Both the position numbers and the translations under genes were made by a program. Source: Peribacillus kribbensis DSM 17871 (lineage in GTDB: Bacteria; Bacillota; Bacilli; Bacillales; DSM-1321). From it: a DNA stretch of 64,000 nt. The stretch is from positions 96,952 to 160,951 of the forward strand of contig NZ_KE387240.1 in assembly GCF_000430765.1 (NCBI RefSeq). The letters are read 5' to 3'. The notes under the pieces are model-generated. The model was not told where the DNA came from, did not search any database, and saw nothing but the letters and a program-made list of their open reading frames with translations. Each line of letters opens with the position of its first letter. Position 1 is the stretch's first letter. This document shows, in pieces, positions 55,662 to 63,956 of this stretch.

Positions 55662-56005
55662 GCCGGTTTTTGTGAGGTTTTTTGGCATATAGTTTGTCCA
55701 TCCCTGCATAGCATATCTTATAAACCTTTTTAGAGTTGATTTTGATGTATGCTATTTAAAGGATATTTCATTACAGGCGGAGAATTAAGCTTTAAACTAT
55801 TCCTGATAAACGGGCCAGGATTTGCAAATGGAAATGAAGTGCAGAATTATGATAGACTAGTGGTTACAGTTTTGAATAGAAAATAATTCGAGCCGCCGGT
55901 AATACTGATCTAAGCGGCGTTAAGGGCAATGAACCGGTTGCAGTGAACTCAGGTTTTTTTGCCGGGTCGTAGCGGAATGGCTTTTCGAATGCGAGGGAAA
56001 TAAAG
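55662..56005 (+). other. Intergenic region before ypiA, possible leader
   Basis: No gene is seen. A possible stem GCCGC (55892-55896)/GCGGC (55914-55918), an AACCGGTT palindrome near 55932-55939 and a run of seven T (55954-55960) may form a structured leader or attenuator for ypiA. A weak TATGAT lies near 55849. Confidence 0.3.
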
Positions 56006-57268
56006 ATGAATGTTCAAGGAATTTTGCGAAAATTTAAAGATGGTGAATTGGACCACATAGAAGAACATATAAATGATATAAAAAACCACGGCAGCGAGGA
56101 TGAACTTCTGGAGCTTGCAGAAGGATGTACAGCCTTTGGATTTATGGAGGAAGCAAAAGAGTTATATGAACAATTGCTAAAGCTGTATCCAGATGAAGGG
56201 GAGCTCATCGTGTCCATCGCAGAAATCCTTACCGAATTGGATAAGGAAGATGAAGCACTTCTGCTCCTTGAAAAAGTCAGCCCGGAAGATCCGTCCTTCC
56301 CAAGTGCCCTTCTTCTGGAAGCGGATTTGTACCAGATGCAGGGTATGGACGAAGTAAGTGAAAGGAAGCTGCTGACAGCGAAAAAACTTCTTCCTGAGGA
56401 AATCATTATTGATTTTGCCCTGGGTGAGCTTTTCTATCAGCAAGGAAAGTTTAATGAAGCACTACAAAGCTATCAAACCGTGCTAAAGCAGGAAACTGAG
56501 ATTTCAGGAGTGAATATCAATCAGAGAATTGCAGATAGTTTAGGCTCGATCGGACAATTTGAAGAGGCCCTGCCGTTTTTTGAAAAAGCACTGAAGGATA
56601 AACTGGAAATCAACCTGCTATTTGAATATGGATTTACAGCTTATCAGGCAGGCAATTACAAGACGGCTGCAGAGAAACTGACAGAGTTAAAGAATCTTGA
56701 CCCTGAGTATCACTCACTGTATCTGTATCTGGCAAAATCCCACGAGCATATGAATGACCTGGACGAAGCATTATCTGCTGCAAGGGAAGGGATCAGGCAG
56801 GATGAATTCAATAAAGAGCTAAGCCACTTTGCCGGCATGATGGCTTTGAAAAAGGGCCATGAAGATGAGGCAGAGAACTTCTTTAAAAACGCGTTGGCAC
56901 TCGACCCCGGTTATATGGAAACCGCGCTTAACCTTTTAAAGCTTTATCTTCACCAGGAAAAATACGAAGAAATATTGGAAGTTGTCGATTCCGTAAAACA
57001 GTATGGAGAGTATGATCCCCAATTTGACTGGATTCTGGCATCAAGCCATCTGGCTCTGGAAAATTACAAAGAAGCTGCTGATTATTTCACTGAGGCTTAT
57101 TCTTCTTTTAAAGATAATCAGGACTTTTTAGAAGAATACGGATATTTTCTAATAGAAGAAGGAAAAACGAAGGATGCTGCCGAAATATTTAGTAAGCTAC
57201 TCAGCCTGCAGCCGGCAAATGATGAATACATCCTTACCCTGGAACGATTGAATGAGAGCATGCTTTAA
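56006..57268 (+). CDS. ypiA: Tetratricopeptide repeat protein YpiA
   Basis: 420 residues made almost wholly of TPR units (for example EEAKELYEQLLKLYPDEGEL, NEALQSYQTVLKQ, DEAENFFKNALALDPGYMET and KDAAEIFSKLLSLQPAND), without signal or membrane segment. It probably acts as a cytoplasmic scaffold. In Listeria, homologues work with ReoY in ClpCP-dependent turnover; here reoY/ypiB is the next gene, supporting a shared role, but the partner is inferred. Confidence 0.88.
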   Translation: MNVQGILRKFKDGELDHIEEHINDIKNHGSEDELLELAEGCTAFGFMEEAKELYEQLLKLYPDEGELIVSIAEILTELDKEDEALLLLEKVSPEDPSFPSALLLEADLYQMQGMDEVSERKLLTAKKLLPEEIIIDFALGELFYQQGKFNEALQSYQTVLKQETEISGVNINQRIADSLGSIGQFEEALPFFEKALKDKLEINLLFEYGFTAYQAGNYKTAAEKLTELKNLDPEYHSLYLYLAKSHEHMNDLDEALSAAREGIRQDEFNKELSHFAGMMALKKGHEDEAENFFKNALALDPGYMETALNLLKLYLHQEKYEEILEVVDSVKQYGEYDPQFDWILASSHLALENYKEAADYFTEAYSSFKDNQDFLEEYGYFLIEEGKTKDAAEIFSKLLSLQPANDEYILTLERLNESML

Positions 57269-57391
57269 GAAATCCTTTTCCGCTAAAGGAAACTCAATAA
57301 ATGAAATAAGGAAAAAGGTCTTACTGATCGGGCATGAGCCAAATGAATCGGCATAGCAAGTAAAAATATTAGCTACAGAGGAGGGAATCAC

Positions 57392-57937
57392 ATGCACACC
57401 CCTGTTTCTGTTAACGAGAAAAAAGAATTTATCCGTTGGTTTCTAAATCACTATCAGCTGAAAAGACGGGAATGTGTCTGGATATTAAATTATTTAATCA
57501 GCCATGATCAGCTGATGAAAAAAGTTCATTTTGTGGAACAGGCGAATTTATGTCCAAGAGGTTTGATTATGTCGACACATTGCGTGGATGAAGCACCTTT
57601 TAGATTTTACAAGGCTAATATTATGACAACCGATGCTGAGAAGTCATTTCATGATATCAGGCTGAACCGCGATGAGGAGATTTACATCCAGCTGAATTTC
57701 AGGGCAGCTTACTCCTCCCATCAATATGCAGCTGTTTTAGAGGAAAACCCCTTCATGCCAAAAAACTCCCTTTCCAACGAGAAGGACAAAATTTTGGCTG
57801 AGCAGTTCCTGGAAACCTCCCTGGCAATGTTTCAAAGGGATAAACTGATGGAACTCATCGACAGGGCATTGGACCAGCAGAATGAAGAGGAATTTCACCG
57901 GCTGTCTGCCCAATTAAAAAATTTAAAGAAACATTAA
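57392..57937 (+). CDS. reoY: ReoY family proteolytic degradation factor (YpiB)
   Basis: 181 residues of the UPF0302 family. In Listeria ReoY, together with ReoM, is required for ClpCP degradation of MurA and so limits peptidoglycan synthesis; the same role is inferred here. Recognisable blocks are [20 protein letters not shown] and the C-terminal helical region. GAGGAGGG precedes the ATG. It follows ypiA by 123 bases. Confidence 0.88.
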   Translation: MHTPVSVNEKKEFIRWFLNHYQLKRRECVWILNYLISHDQLMKKVHFVEQANLCPRGLIMSTHCVDEAPFRFYKANIMTTDAEKSFHDIRLNRDEEIYIQLNFRAAYSSHQYAAVLEENPFMPKNSLSNEKDKILAEQFLETSLAMFQRDKLMELIDRALDQQNEEEFHRLSAQLKNLKKH

Positions 57938-57947
57938 TATCAAAGAT

Positions 57948-57982
57948 AAAGGGTATCAGAATATTTTTCTGAAACCCTTTTT
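57948..57982 (+). terminator. Rho-independent terminator after reoY
   Basis: AAAGGGT-A-TCAGA pairs with TCTGA-A-ACCCTTT (one internal mismatch), then a T-rich tail. Confidence 0.82.
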
Positions 57983-58130
57983 CTATATGTAAATAAGTCA
58001 GCTGCCGTCCATATTTTATCCATTTGATATGTGCGCATTAAAAGGACAGGTTTTGAACGCAATCCGAAATGCACAGGTGTGGCTTTGAGAGTTTAGAAGA
58101 CTAAAAGTCTGTTTTTATTCTTAATGCTCA

Positions 58131-58145
58131 ATGTAAAAATTACAT
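58131..58145 (+). promoter_or_regulatory. Palindrome upstream of ypiF
   Basis: ATGTAA-AAA-TTACAT, followed by the overlapping ACATGTTACAATGT, about 65-80 bases before ypiF. Possible operator. Confidence 0.35.
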
Positions 58146-58210
58146 GTTACAATGTACATAATCAAGAGGCTGATTCCAGCCTGAAAATGAAAGCATCGGG
58201 AGTGGTATAC

Positions 58211-58675
58211 ATGAAATGGGTACAAAAGGATATTGAAATGTTTCAGGAGGCAAGAGAGCATATTGATACAGTCTTGGTTCCCATGATTGGAATCGATATG
58301 GGAACAGGCATGAAGCAGTCTGCACAGATGCAGGAGTTCCTCGCCATCCTGGCTTCCGAAATTGAAAGGCAGTTCAAAGGGAGAATGATTTTGCTGCCGC
58401 CGTTTACATACTGGCCCCCTTCAGATTCTCTCACTCTTCAACATTCTGCGTTATCATGGAAGAATAGCATCCTTGAAGAAGGATTCAAGCATGTTTTCTT
58501 TATCACATGCGACAGCCTATGGCGGGGGAATGAAGGGGAACTCGGAGGTTCCTTGATATGGATCCCATCCATCCCGCTCGAGGGTCTTGATGACCATTAT
58601 AAGCGTGAATTGATGAGCGGGCAGGTCAGTCAGATTGCAAATGTTTTTGCACAAAAATGGTTAGTTGAAAAATAG
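58211..58675 (+). CDS. ypiF: YpiF, DUF2487 protein
   Basis: 154 residues, soluble, beginning MKWVQKDIEMFQEAREHIDT; matches the uncharacterised YpiF family by sequence character and by position before qcrA. ATG 58211 follows GGGAGTGG; an open frame further upstream (from 58124) covers the palindromic region and is not supported. Function unknown. Confidence 0.82.
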   Translation: MKWVQKDIEMFQEAREHIDTVLVPMIGIDMGTGMKQSAQMQEFLAILASEIERQFKGRMILLPPFTYWPPSDSLTLQHSALSWKNSILEEGFKHVFFITCDSLWRGNEGELGGSLIWIPSIPLEGLDDHYKRELMSGQVSQIANVFAQKWLVEK

Positions 58676-58728
58676 AAAATTTTGTGAACATTAAATCTTT
58701 GGTATATCTTTAATCATTTACCAGATTA

Positions 58729-58757
58729 TTGACCGATTGGAAATATTGATATATCAT
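58729..58757 (+). promoter_or_regulatory. Promoter of qcrABC
   Basis: TTGACC (58729-58734), a 17-base spacer, TATCAT (58752-58757), about 80 bases before qcrA. Confidence 0.7.
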
Positions 58758-58838
58758 TGTAATGTCCTAGTTTTATAGCTTTTTACTTTTTTGATTGGTC
58801 ATTAAAGACCCAGTTTTCGGATAGAGGGGGGAAAATGT

Positions 58839-59345
58839 ATGAGCAAACATCGAGTTTCAAGACGTCAATTCCTGAATTATACGCTTACTGGTGTAGGCGG
58901 TTTCATGGCGGCGGGAATGTTAATGCCGATGCTCCGATTTGCAGTTGACCCTGTATTGGAAGCGTCTGCAGGCGGGAATTTTGTGGCTACCAAGCAGAAG
59001 GTTGCCGATCTTACGGATAAGCCGACCCGTGTGAATTTTTCATTCACTCAAAAGGATGCTTGGTACGAGTCTGACGTGACCAATATTGCTTGGGTTTACA
59101 AAAACAATGATGGAAAAATTGTTGCCCTTAACCCAACATGTAAGCATTTGGGCTGTACAGTGGACTGGAATACCAATAAGGATCATCCTAATCAGTTTTT
59201 CTGTCCTTGCCATTTTGGGCGTTATACCAAAGATGGAACAAATGTACCAGGGACTCCACCTCTTAAGCCTTTGGATATGTACGAATACAAAGTAAAAGAT
59301 GGAATCCTTTATCTTGGGGCTGTAGTTCCGCATAAGGAGGCGTAA
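58839..59345 (+). CDS. qcrA: Menaquinol:cytochrome c reductase iron-sulfur subunit
   Basis: Rieske [2Fe-2S] subunit of the b6c-type complex, 168 residues. The N-terminal VSRRQFLNYTL resembles a twin-arginine signal and precedes a membrane anchor (about 13-33). Cluster ligands are C101 and H103 (CKHLGC) and C122 and H125 (CPCHFG), with C106-C124 as the disulfide. GGGGGG lies before the ATG. First gene of qcrABC. Confidence 0.97.
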   Translation: MSKHRVSRRQFLNYTLTGVGGFMAAGMLMPMLRFAVDPVLEASAGGNFVATKQKVADLTDKPTRVNFSFTQKDAWYESDVTNIAWVYKNNDGKIVALNPTCKHLGCTVDWNTNKDHPNQFFCPCHFGRYTKDGTNVPGTPPLKPLDMYEYKVKDGILYLGAVVPHKEA

Positions 59346-59348
59346 TCA

Positions 59349-60023
59349 TTGTTAAACAAGATTTATGATTGGGTTGACGAACGGTTAGATATTACGCCGC
59401 TGTGGCGCGACATTGCAGACCATGAAGTGCCTGAACACGTAAACCCCGCACACCACTTCTCAGCTTTTGTATACTGTTTCGGGGGATTAACTTTCTTCGT
59501 CACTGTCATCCAGATTCTTTCAGGAATGTTTCTAACCATGTACTATGTGCCGGATATTAAAAATGCCTGGCAGTCTGTTTATTATCTCCAAAATGAAGTT
59601 GCTTTTGGACAAATTGTCCGCGGAATGCACCACTGGGGCGCCAGCCTGGTTATTGTCATGATGTTCTTACATACTTTGCGTGTTTTCTTCCAGGGAGCAT
59701 ATAAAAAGCCTCGTGAATTAAACTGGATCGTTGGTGTGTTAATATTCTTTGTTATGCTTGGTTTAGGTTTTACAGGTTATTTGCTGCCATGGGACATGAA
59801 AGCGCTATTTGCGACCAAGGTAGGTCTTCAGATTGCTGATTCTATTCCATTGATAGGTCCATATGCAAAAACTTTGCTTGCAGGTCATCCATCCATTGTA
59901 GGAGCAGAAACACTTACCCGTTTTTTCGCCATTCACGTGTTCTTCCTTCCAGGAGTTCTGCTTGGATTAATGGCTGCCCATTTCTTAATGATTCGTAAGC
60001 AGGGTATCTCAGGACCATTGTAA
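59349..60023 (+). CDS. qcrB: Menaquinol:cytochrome c reductase cytochrome b subunit
   Basis: Cytochrome b6-type subunit of 224 residues with four membrane helices and haem-ligating histidines in MHHWGASLVIVMMFLHTLRV and in FAIHVFFLPGVLLGLMAAHF. The start is TTG 59349, eight bases after AAGGAGG, so it is translated from the same message as qcrA three bases upstream. The quinol-site PEWY-type region lies in qcrC, as in all b6c-type complexes. Confidence 0.96.
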   Translation: MLNKIYDWVDERLDITPLWRDIADHEVPEHVNPAHHFSAFVYCFGGLTFFVTVIQILSGMFLTMYYVPDIKNAWQSVYYLQNEVAFGQIVRGMHHWGASLVIVMMFLHTLRVFFQGAYKKPRELNWIVGVLIFFVMLGLGFTGYLLPWDMKALFATKVGLQIADSIPLIGPYAKTLLAGHPSIVGAETLTRFFAIHVFFLPGVLLGLMAAHFLMIRKQGISGPL

Positions 60024-60065
60024 AAGAATTTGCGTATACATCTATTTTAAGGGAGGGGGACTCAC

Positions 60066-60827
60066 ATGCATCGTGGAAAAGGCATGAAGTTCGTCGGAGA
60101 TTCACGTGTTTCCGCCGTAAGAAAACCAAATATTCCGAAAGATTATTCGGAGTATCCTGGAAAAACGGAAGCCTTCTGGCCGAACTTTCTATTAAAAGAA
60201 TGGATGGTCGGCGCGGTTTTCCTAGTTGGCTATCTGTGCTTGACGATTGCTCATCCATCACCGCTTGAAAGAATTGCAGATCCGACCGATACTGGATACA
60301 TTCCATTGCCGGACTGGTATTTCCTATTCTTATACCAATTACTGAAATATACGTATGCCTCAGGCCCATATAATGTAATCGGCGCGCTGGTCATACCAGG
60401 CCTCGCGTTTGGAGGCTTACTGCTTGCTCCTTTCATTGACCGGAGCCCGCATAGGCGTCCTTCCAAGCGTCCGGTCGCTACAGGCTTCATGCTTTTGGCG
60501 CTGGCAGCTATCGTTTACCTTACCTGGTTCTCAGTTGCGACGCACGATTGGAAAAAAGCAGAACAGCAGGGTAAGATTGTTGAGCCTGCTAAATTCGATA
60601 AGAGTGATCCTGGATATGCAGTTTACCAAAAGCAAAGCTGTATTGGCTGTCATGGGAAGGAACTTACAGGCGGAATAGGACCTTCATTGGTTGGGAACGG
60701 ATTGAAGCCTGAGGAAATCGCCCAAATTGCCCATAAAGGGAAAGGGTCCATGCCGCCCAACCAATACAAAGGCAGCGAAGAAGATTTGAAAAAACTTGCT
60801 ACCTTTATCTCTAGCTTGAAAAAGTAA
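60066..60827 (+). CDS. qcrC: Menaquinol:cytochrome c reductase cytochrome b/c subunit
   Basis: Fusion of a subunit IV-like membrane domain (about 40-160, with PLPDWYFLFLYQLLKYTY equivalent to the PEWY loop) to a C-terminal cytochrome c domain. The haem site is CIGCH (C192, C195, H196) with likely axial M229 in KGSMPPNQ. This fusion is normal in Bacillus. Haem attachment depends on the ResABC system encoded at 3088-6446. Confidence 0.97.
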   Translation: MHRGKGMKFVGDSRVSAVRKPNIPKDYSEYPGKTEAFWPNFLLKEWMVGAVFLVGYLCLTIAHPSPLERIADPTDTGYIPLPDWYFLFLYQLLKYTYASGPYNVIGALVIPGLAFGGLLLAPFIDRSPHRRPSKRPVATGFMLLALAAIVYLTWFSVATHDWKKAEQQGKIVEPAKFDKSDPGYAVYQKQSCIGCHGKELTGGIGPSLVGNGLKPEEIAQIAHKGKGSMPPNQYKGSEEDLKKLATFISSLKK

Positions 60828-60834
60828 GTCAATG

Positions 60835-60868
60835 AAAGCTGGCACTTTGCGCCAGCTTTTTGTTTTGC
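60835..60868 (+). terminator. Rho-independent terminator after qcrC
   Basis: Perfect 9-bp stem AAAGCTGGC/GCCAGCTTT with a 7-base loop and a T-rich tail. Confidence 0.87.
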
Positions 60869-61056
60869 CGGTTCAGGCTTAAAGCTGTTTAATACTCCAT
60901 AAAAGTCTTAAATAATGGGATTGATCAAAAAAGAGCCTTTGTTATTTAAGTCTTCTAACCGTATACTCAGGAAGGAGATGATTTTTCCCAATTGCCCGCT
61001 CCTTTCTTTATTCTGGAAAAGGGGACTTGAAATTAAATCACGAAAGTAGGATTTTT

Positions 61057-61647
61057 ATGGCGTATCTGTATTCTATATTGGCGAATAAAAATGTATTATG
61101 GCTCCTTTTTATTGTTAACCTGCTGGGTACGGCCTATGGATATTATTGGTATGGATATCAGCTGGCAGAGACTCCGGCCATTTTTCTTCCCTTTGTTCCT
61201 GACAGTCCAACAGCAAGCTTGTTTTTTGTACTGGTCCTGCTGGGTTTTATCTTAAAAAGGAACTGGGGCTTATTCCAAGCCCTGGCAATCATGACTCTGT
61301 TTAAATATGGAATATGGGCAGTAGCCATGAATCTTTTCCTCTTAAAAGTACAGGGGACCCTCGACTGGACTGGATATATGCTAATGGCTTCTCATGGAGC
61401 CATGGCAATCGAAGGGGTGTTGTATTCTCCCTTCTATAAGATTAAAAAATGGCATTTTGCTGTAGCCGCCATCTGGACCTTGCATAATGAAATGATTGAT
61501 TATGTGTTTTATCAGATGCCCAACTATGGAGTGTTGATGAGATATATGCAGGACATCGGATATTTCACTTTCTGGCTTAGTATTTTATCCATTTTTATTG
61601 CCTATGCTCTCGGCTATCGCATGAATAGAAAAACCTACCAGATCTGA
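61057..61647 (+). CDS. ypjA: YpjA, DUF1405 membrane protein
   Basis: 196 residues with five to six hydrophobic helices. It begins MAYLYSILANKNVLWLLFIV, and the block LHNEMIDYVFYQMP is typical of the family. A TTG ten codons upstream (61027) follows AAAAGGGG very closely; I prefer ATG 61057 behind AGTAGGAT, but this is not certain. Position after qcrABC matches B. subtilis. Function unknown. Confidence 0.85.
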   Translation: MAYLYSILANKNVLWLLFIVNLLGTAYGYYWYGYQLAETPAIFLPFVPDSPTASLFFVLVLLGFILKRNWGLFQALAIMTLFKYGIWAVAMNLFLLKVQGTLDWTGYMLMASHGAMAIEGVLYSPFYKIKKWHFAVAAIWTLHNEMIDYVFYQMPNYGVLMRYMQDIGYFTFWLSILSIFIAYALGYRMNRKTYQI

Positions 61648-61707
61648 TGAGAAAGTTCTATACATGTCCCTCCTTACATAAATTTTAGTATATGAGGAGG
61701 GGCATTT

Positions 61708-62496
61708 ATGTTTAGAGTAAAATTTCTGCTTACAGCCATTCTTTTAGTTTTACCTGTCTCGAACGTCTTTGCGGAAGGCAGATCACTTGAAAAACTGGAT
61801 CAGATTGCAGACGAAGCCCTGCAGCTTGTAAAAAGCGACCGCATTCCTGAAACAGCTTCGGTCTTAAAGTACTTTTCAAGCCAATTCCTGTCTATGACAC
61901 CGAAGGATTATCCCTTCAGCATGGACGAGCAAAGAACCATTACAGTCTCTCAACAGGAAGCATTGAGGACTGTTCAATCCACTTCCACCCCTCTAAAAGA
62001 TAAAATCAGCGCCGTTACGACTTTCAGACTTTTAATAGATGCGATTTCTTCCAACCATCAGCCGATGTGGACAGAAATGGAAGGACGTATGATGGAAACC
62101 TTCAACAGTGCAGAAGAAGCTTTAAGGAAAAACGATAGAGAGAAATTTGAGGAGGACTTCTCCCAGCTGTTATCCGAATACAGCCTGATTCACCCTTCTC
62201 TTCAAGTAGATATTGCACCTGAGAAAATTCAAAAGGTGGATGCGAAATTTAGTTATATGCAGCAGTACGATCCTTTGGCGATGGAGGCAGAAAATACTCC
62301 TGAAGAAATGGAAGCTCTCCGGGGGGATTTAAAATCCATTTTTGAAGAAGTTAAGAAAGATGAGACTGACCCATCCCTTTGGTGGGTAATGATATCTACA
62401 GGGAGTATTATCATCCTGACCCTCTCATATGTCGGCTGGAGAAAGTATATAGGAAGCAAAGAATCGGAAAACACTCGAAAAGAGCGGAACGATTGA
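61708..62496 (+). CDS. ypjB: Sporulation protein YpjB
   Basis: 262 residues with a signal peptide (about 1-22, ending VFAEG), a helical extracytoplasmic domain and a C-terminal transmembrane helix (about 228-247) followed by a short charged tail. GAGGAGGGG precedes the ATG. In B. subtilis ypjB is SigE-controlled and mutants have a mild sporulation defect. Confidence 0.85.
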   Translation: MFRVKFLLTAILLVLPVSNVFAEGRSLEKLDQIADEALQLVKSDRIPETASVLKYFSSQFLSMTPKDYPFSMDEQRTITVSQQEALRTVQSTSTPLKDKISAVTTFRLLIDAISSNHQPMWTEMEGRMMETFNSAEEALRKNDREKFEEDFSQLLSEYSLIHPSLQVDIAPEKIQKVDAKFSYMQQYDPLAMEAENTPEEMEALRGDLKSIFEEVKKDETDPSLWWVMISTGSIIILTLSYVGWRKYIGSKESENTRKERND

Positions 62497-62557
62497 CACT
62501 ACAAGAAGGGAAAATTAAAATATAGTAAACCATTCATTATGATGAAAGGGGAACAGC

Positions 62558-63229
62558 ATGTTAATTTACTTCATTCTCATAATTCTGGTGCCTCTGTACG
62601 CACAATTTAAGGTAAAGAGCACCTATAATAAATATTCCAGAGTTCATAATTCCTCCGGCCGAACTGGCGCCCAAGTGGCGAGGTCCATTCTGGACAGCCA
62701 CGGCCTTTATCATGTGGGAGTAGAGGAAACACGCGGTTTTTTAAGCGACCATTATGATCCTAGATCCAAGACGGTCCGCCTTTCGAGCAGCAACTTCCAT
62801 GGCTACTCTCTTTCCAGTGCCGCTGTTTCTGCCCACGAAGTTGGCCATGCCATCCAAGATCAGCAGAACTATGCTTTTCTAAGATTCCGTCACGCCTTGG
62901 TTCCGGTAGCAAACATTGGTTCAAACTTCTCGTGGATTCTAATCCTGATCGGCATCTTTGCCCATTTATCAGGCCTGTTGCTGCTGGGGATTGTTTTCAT
63001 GGCTCTGGCAGTGTTGTTCCAGGTCGTCACTCTTCCAGTGGAATTCAACGCATCAAGCCGTGCAATGAATGAAGTTGTACAGCTGGGACTGATTCACAGA
63101 GATGAAGAGAGGGAAACAAGGAAAGTCTTGAACGCGGCAGCACTGACTTATGTCGCTGCAGCTGCTGTAGCAGTGCTGGAGCTGTTGCGTTTGGTATTCA
63201 TTTATACCGGCATGACGAGAGATGAATAA
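62558..63229 (+). CDS. Zinc metallopeptidase (YugP family)
   Basis: Membrane protease of 223 residues: an N-terminal helix, a catalytic segment with HEVGH (H93, E94, H97), then two or three hydrophobic helices (about 118-160 and 195-218). The downstream VEFNASSRAM motif is shared by the family and may supply a third zinc ligand. Substrate unknown. In B. subtilis yugP is elsewhere, so this placement after ypjB differs. Confidence 0.88.
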   Translation: MLIYFILIILVPLYAQFKVKSTYNKYSRVHNSSGRTGAQVARSILDSHGLYHVGVEETRGFLSDHYDPRSKTVRLSSSNFHGYSLSSAAVSAHEVGHAIQDQQNYAFLRFRHALVPVANIGSNFSWILILIGIFAHLSGLLLLGIVFMALAVLFQVVTLPVEFNASSRAMNEVVQLGLIHRDEERETRKVLNAAALTYVAAAAVAVLELLRLVFIYTGMTRDE

Positions 63230-63242
63230 AATTTACAAAAGG

Positions 63243-63269
63243 ACAGTCAGCTATTGCTGGCTGTTTTTT
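63243..63269 (+). terminator. Rho-independent terminator after the metallopeptidase gene
   Basis: ACAGTCAGC/GCTGGCTGT (one G-T pair) with a 4-base loop and six T. Confidence 0.88.
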
Positions 63270-63283
63270 CTGGTGTATATTTA

Positions 63284-63312
63284 GTTCAATGTTAAATTGT
63301 TCAATATTAAAC
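63284..63312 (+). promoter_or_regulatory. Direct repeat upstream of the MarR gene
   Basis: GTTCAATGTTAAAT and GTTCAATATTAAAC, offset by 15 bases and 30 bases before the start. The outer bases TTAGTT/AACTAA also form an inverted pair. Likely operator for the regulator downstream. Confidence 0.5.
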
Positions 63313-63342
63313 TAATTATATAGGAAAGGAATAGGATGAAGA

Positions 63343-63801
63343 ATGGACTTTAACGATGAAAAGGTAAAAAAAGCTGCTGAACTGATCCAATCATTTTTGA
63401 ATGTGATCAAAACTACTACAGATTTTTCCCGGCAGAATGCCGAAAGTTTAGGGTTGAGCCTGCAGCAAATGTCTATCATAAATATATTGTTCTCTTTTCC
63501 TGGATCAACGCTCAAAAATGTGACGGAAAAACTTTCTATTTCAAAGAGTACTGGAAGTATAAGCGTTGACGGATTGGTAAAATCCGGTCTCGTGGAGCGA
63601 TCGCTGTCTGAAACGGACAGGAGGGAAATCAGTCTGAAGCTGACTCCAAAAGGAGAAGAACTATCGAAGAAATCGCAGGAAAATGCTTATTCCTATAAAG
63701 CCATGATGATAGCACTGGAGCAGTTCAATGATCAGGAAGTGAGCTCGCTTCTTAAGATGCATCATGAATTATTATCAGGGCTAAAGGCTGTTCAACTATA
63801 A
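63343..63801 (+). CDS. MarR family transcriptional regulator
   Basis: 152 residues with the MarR winged helix: helix-turn-helix in LKNVTEKLSISKSTGSISVD (about 57-76) and the wing in GLVERSLSETDRREISLKLTPKG (split by the beta hairpin). It probably binds as a dimer to its own promoter region. The ligand and target genes are unknown; the repeated element at 63284-63312 is a candidate operator. Confidence 0.85.
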   Translation: MDFNDEKVKKAAELIQSFLNVIKTTTDFSRQNAESLGLSLQQMSIINILFSFPGSTLKNVTEKLSISKSTGSISVDGLVKSGLVERSLSETDRREISLKLTPKGEELSKKSQENAYSYKAMMIALEQFNDQEVSSLLKMHHELLSGLKAVQL

Positions 63802-63830
63802 AAAAGAATGTTAGTTTTTTAGATGAAAAT

Positions 63831-63858
63831 GGCTGTGAGAGGTAACCCCGCCACAGCC
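63831..63858 (+). terminator. Hairpin after the MarR gene
   Basis: GGCTGTG/CACAGCC with a 14-base loop, 30 bases after the stop, followed by GTTTAC only. A weak terminator at best. Confidence 0.4.
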
Positions 63859-63871
63859 GTTTACTTGTATA

Positions 63872-63956
63872 GAAATGCACCGTTCCAGGCCATGGGAAGA
63901 AAGGCGCTTCCCACGGCCTGCTCATCTTATGCTGGTCGGGCCTCTGCCTTCCAACT
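63872..63956 (-). repeat. Structured repeat family B, partial reversed copy
   Basis: Read on the minus strand it contains GGAAGGCAGAGGCCCGACCAGCATAAG-type sequence (in pieces), an inner stem with GGGAAG and CTTCCC, then GAACGGTGC. The second half of the unit (CTTATG onward) is deleted or replaced, and the expected order of the blocks is changed. Confidence 0.7.

Noticed and set aside
60066..60827. The fusion of a membrane domain with cytochrome c in qcrC looked unusual.
   Set aside because: This fusion is the normal form of qcrC in Bacillus.
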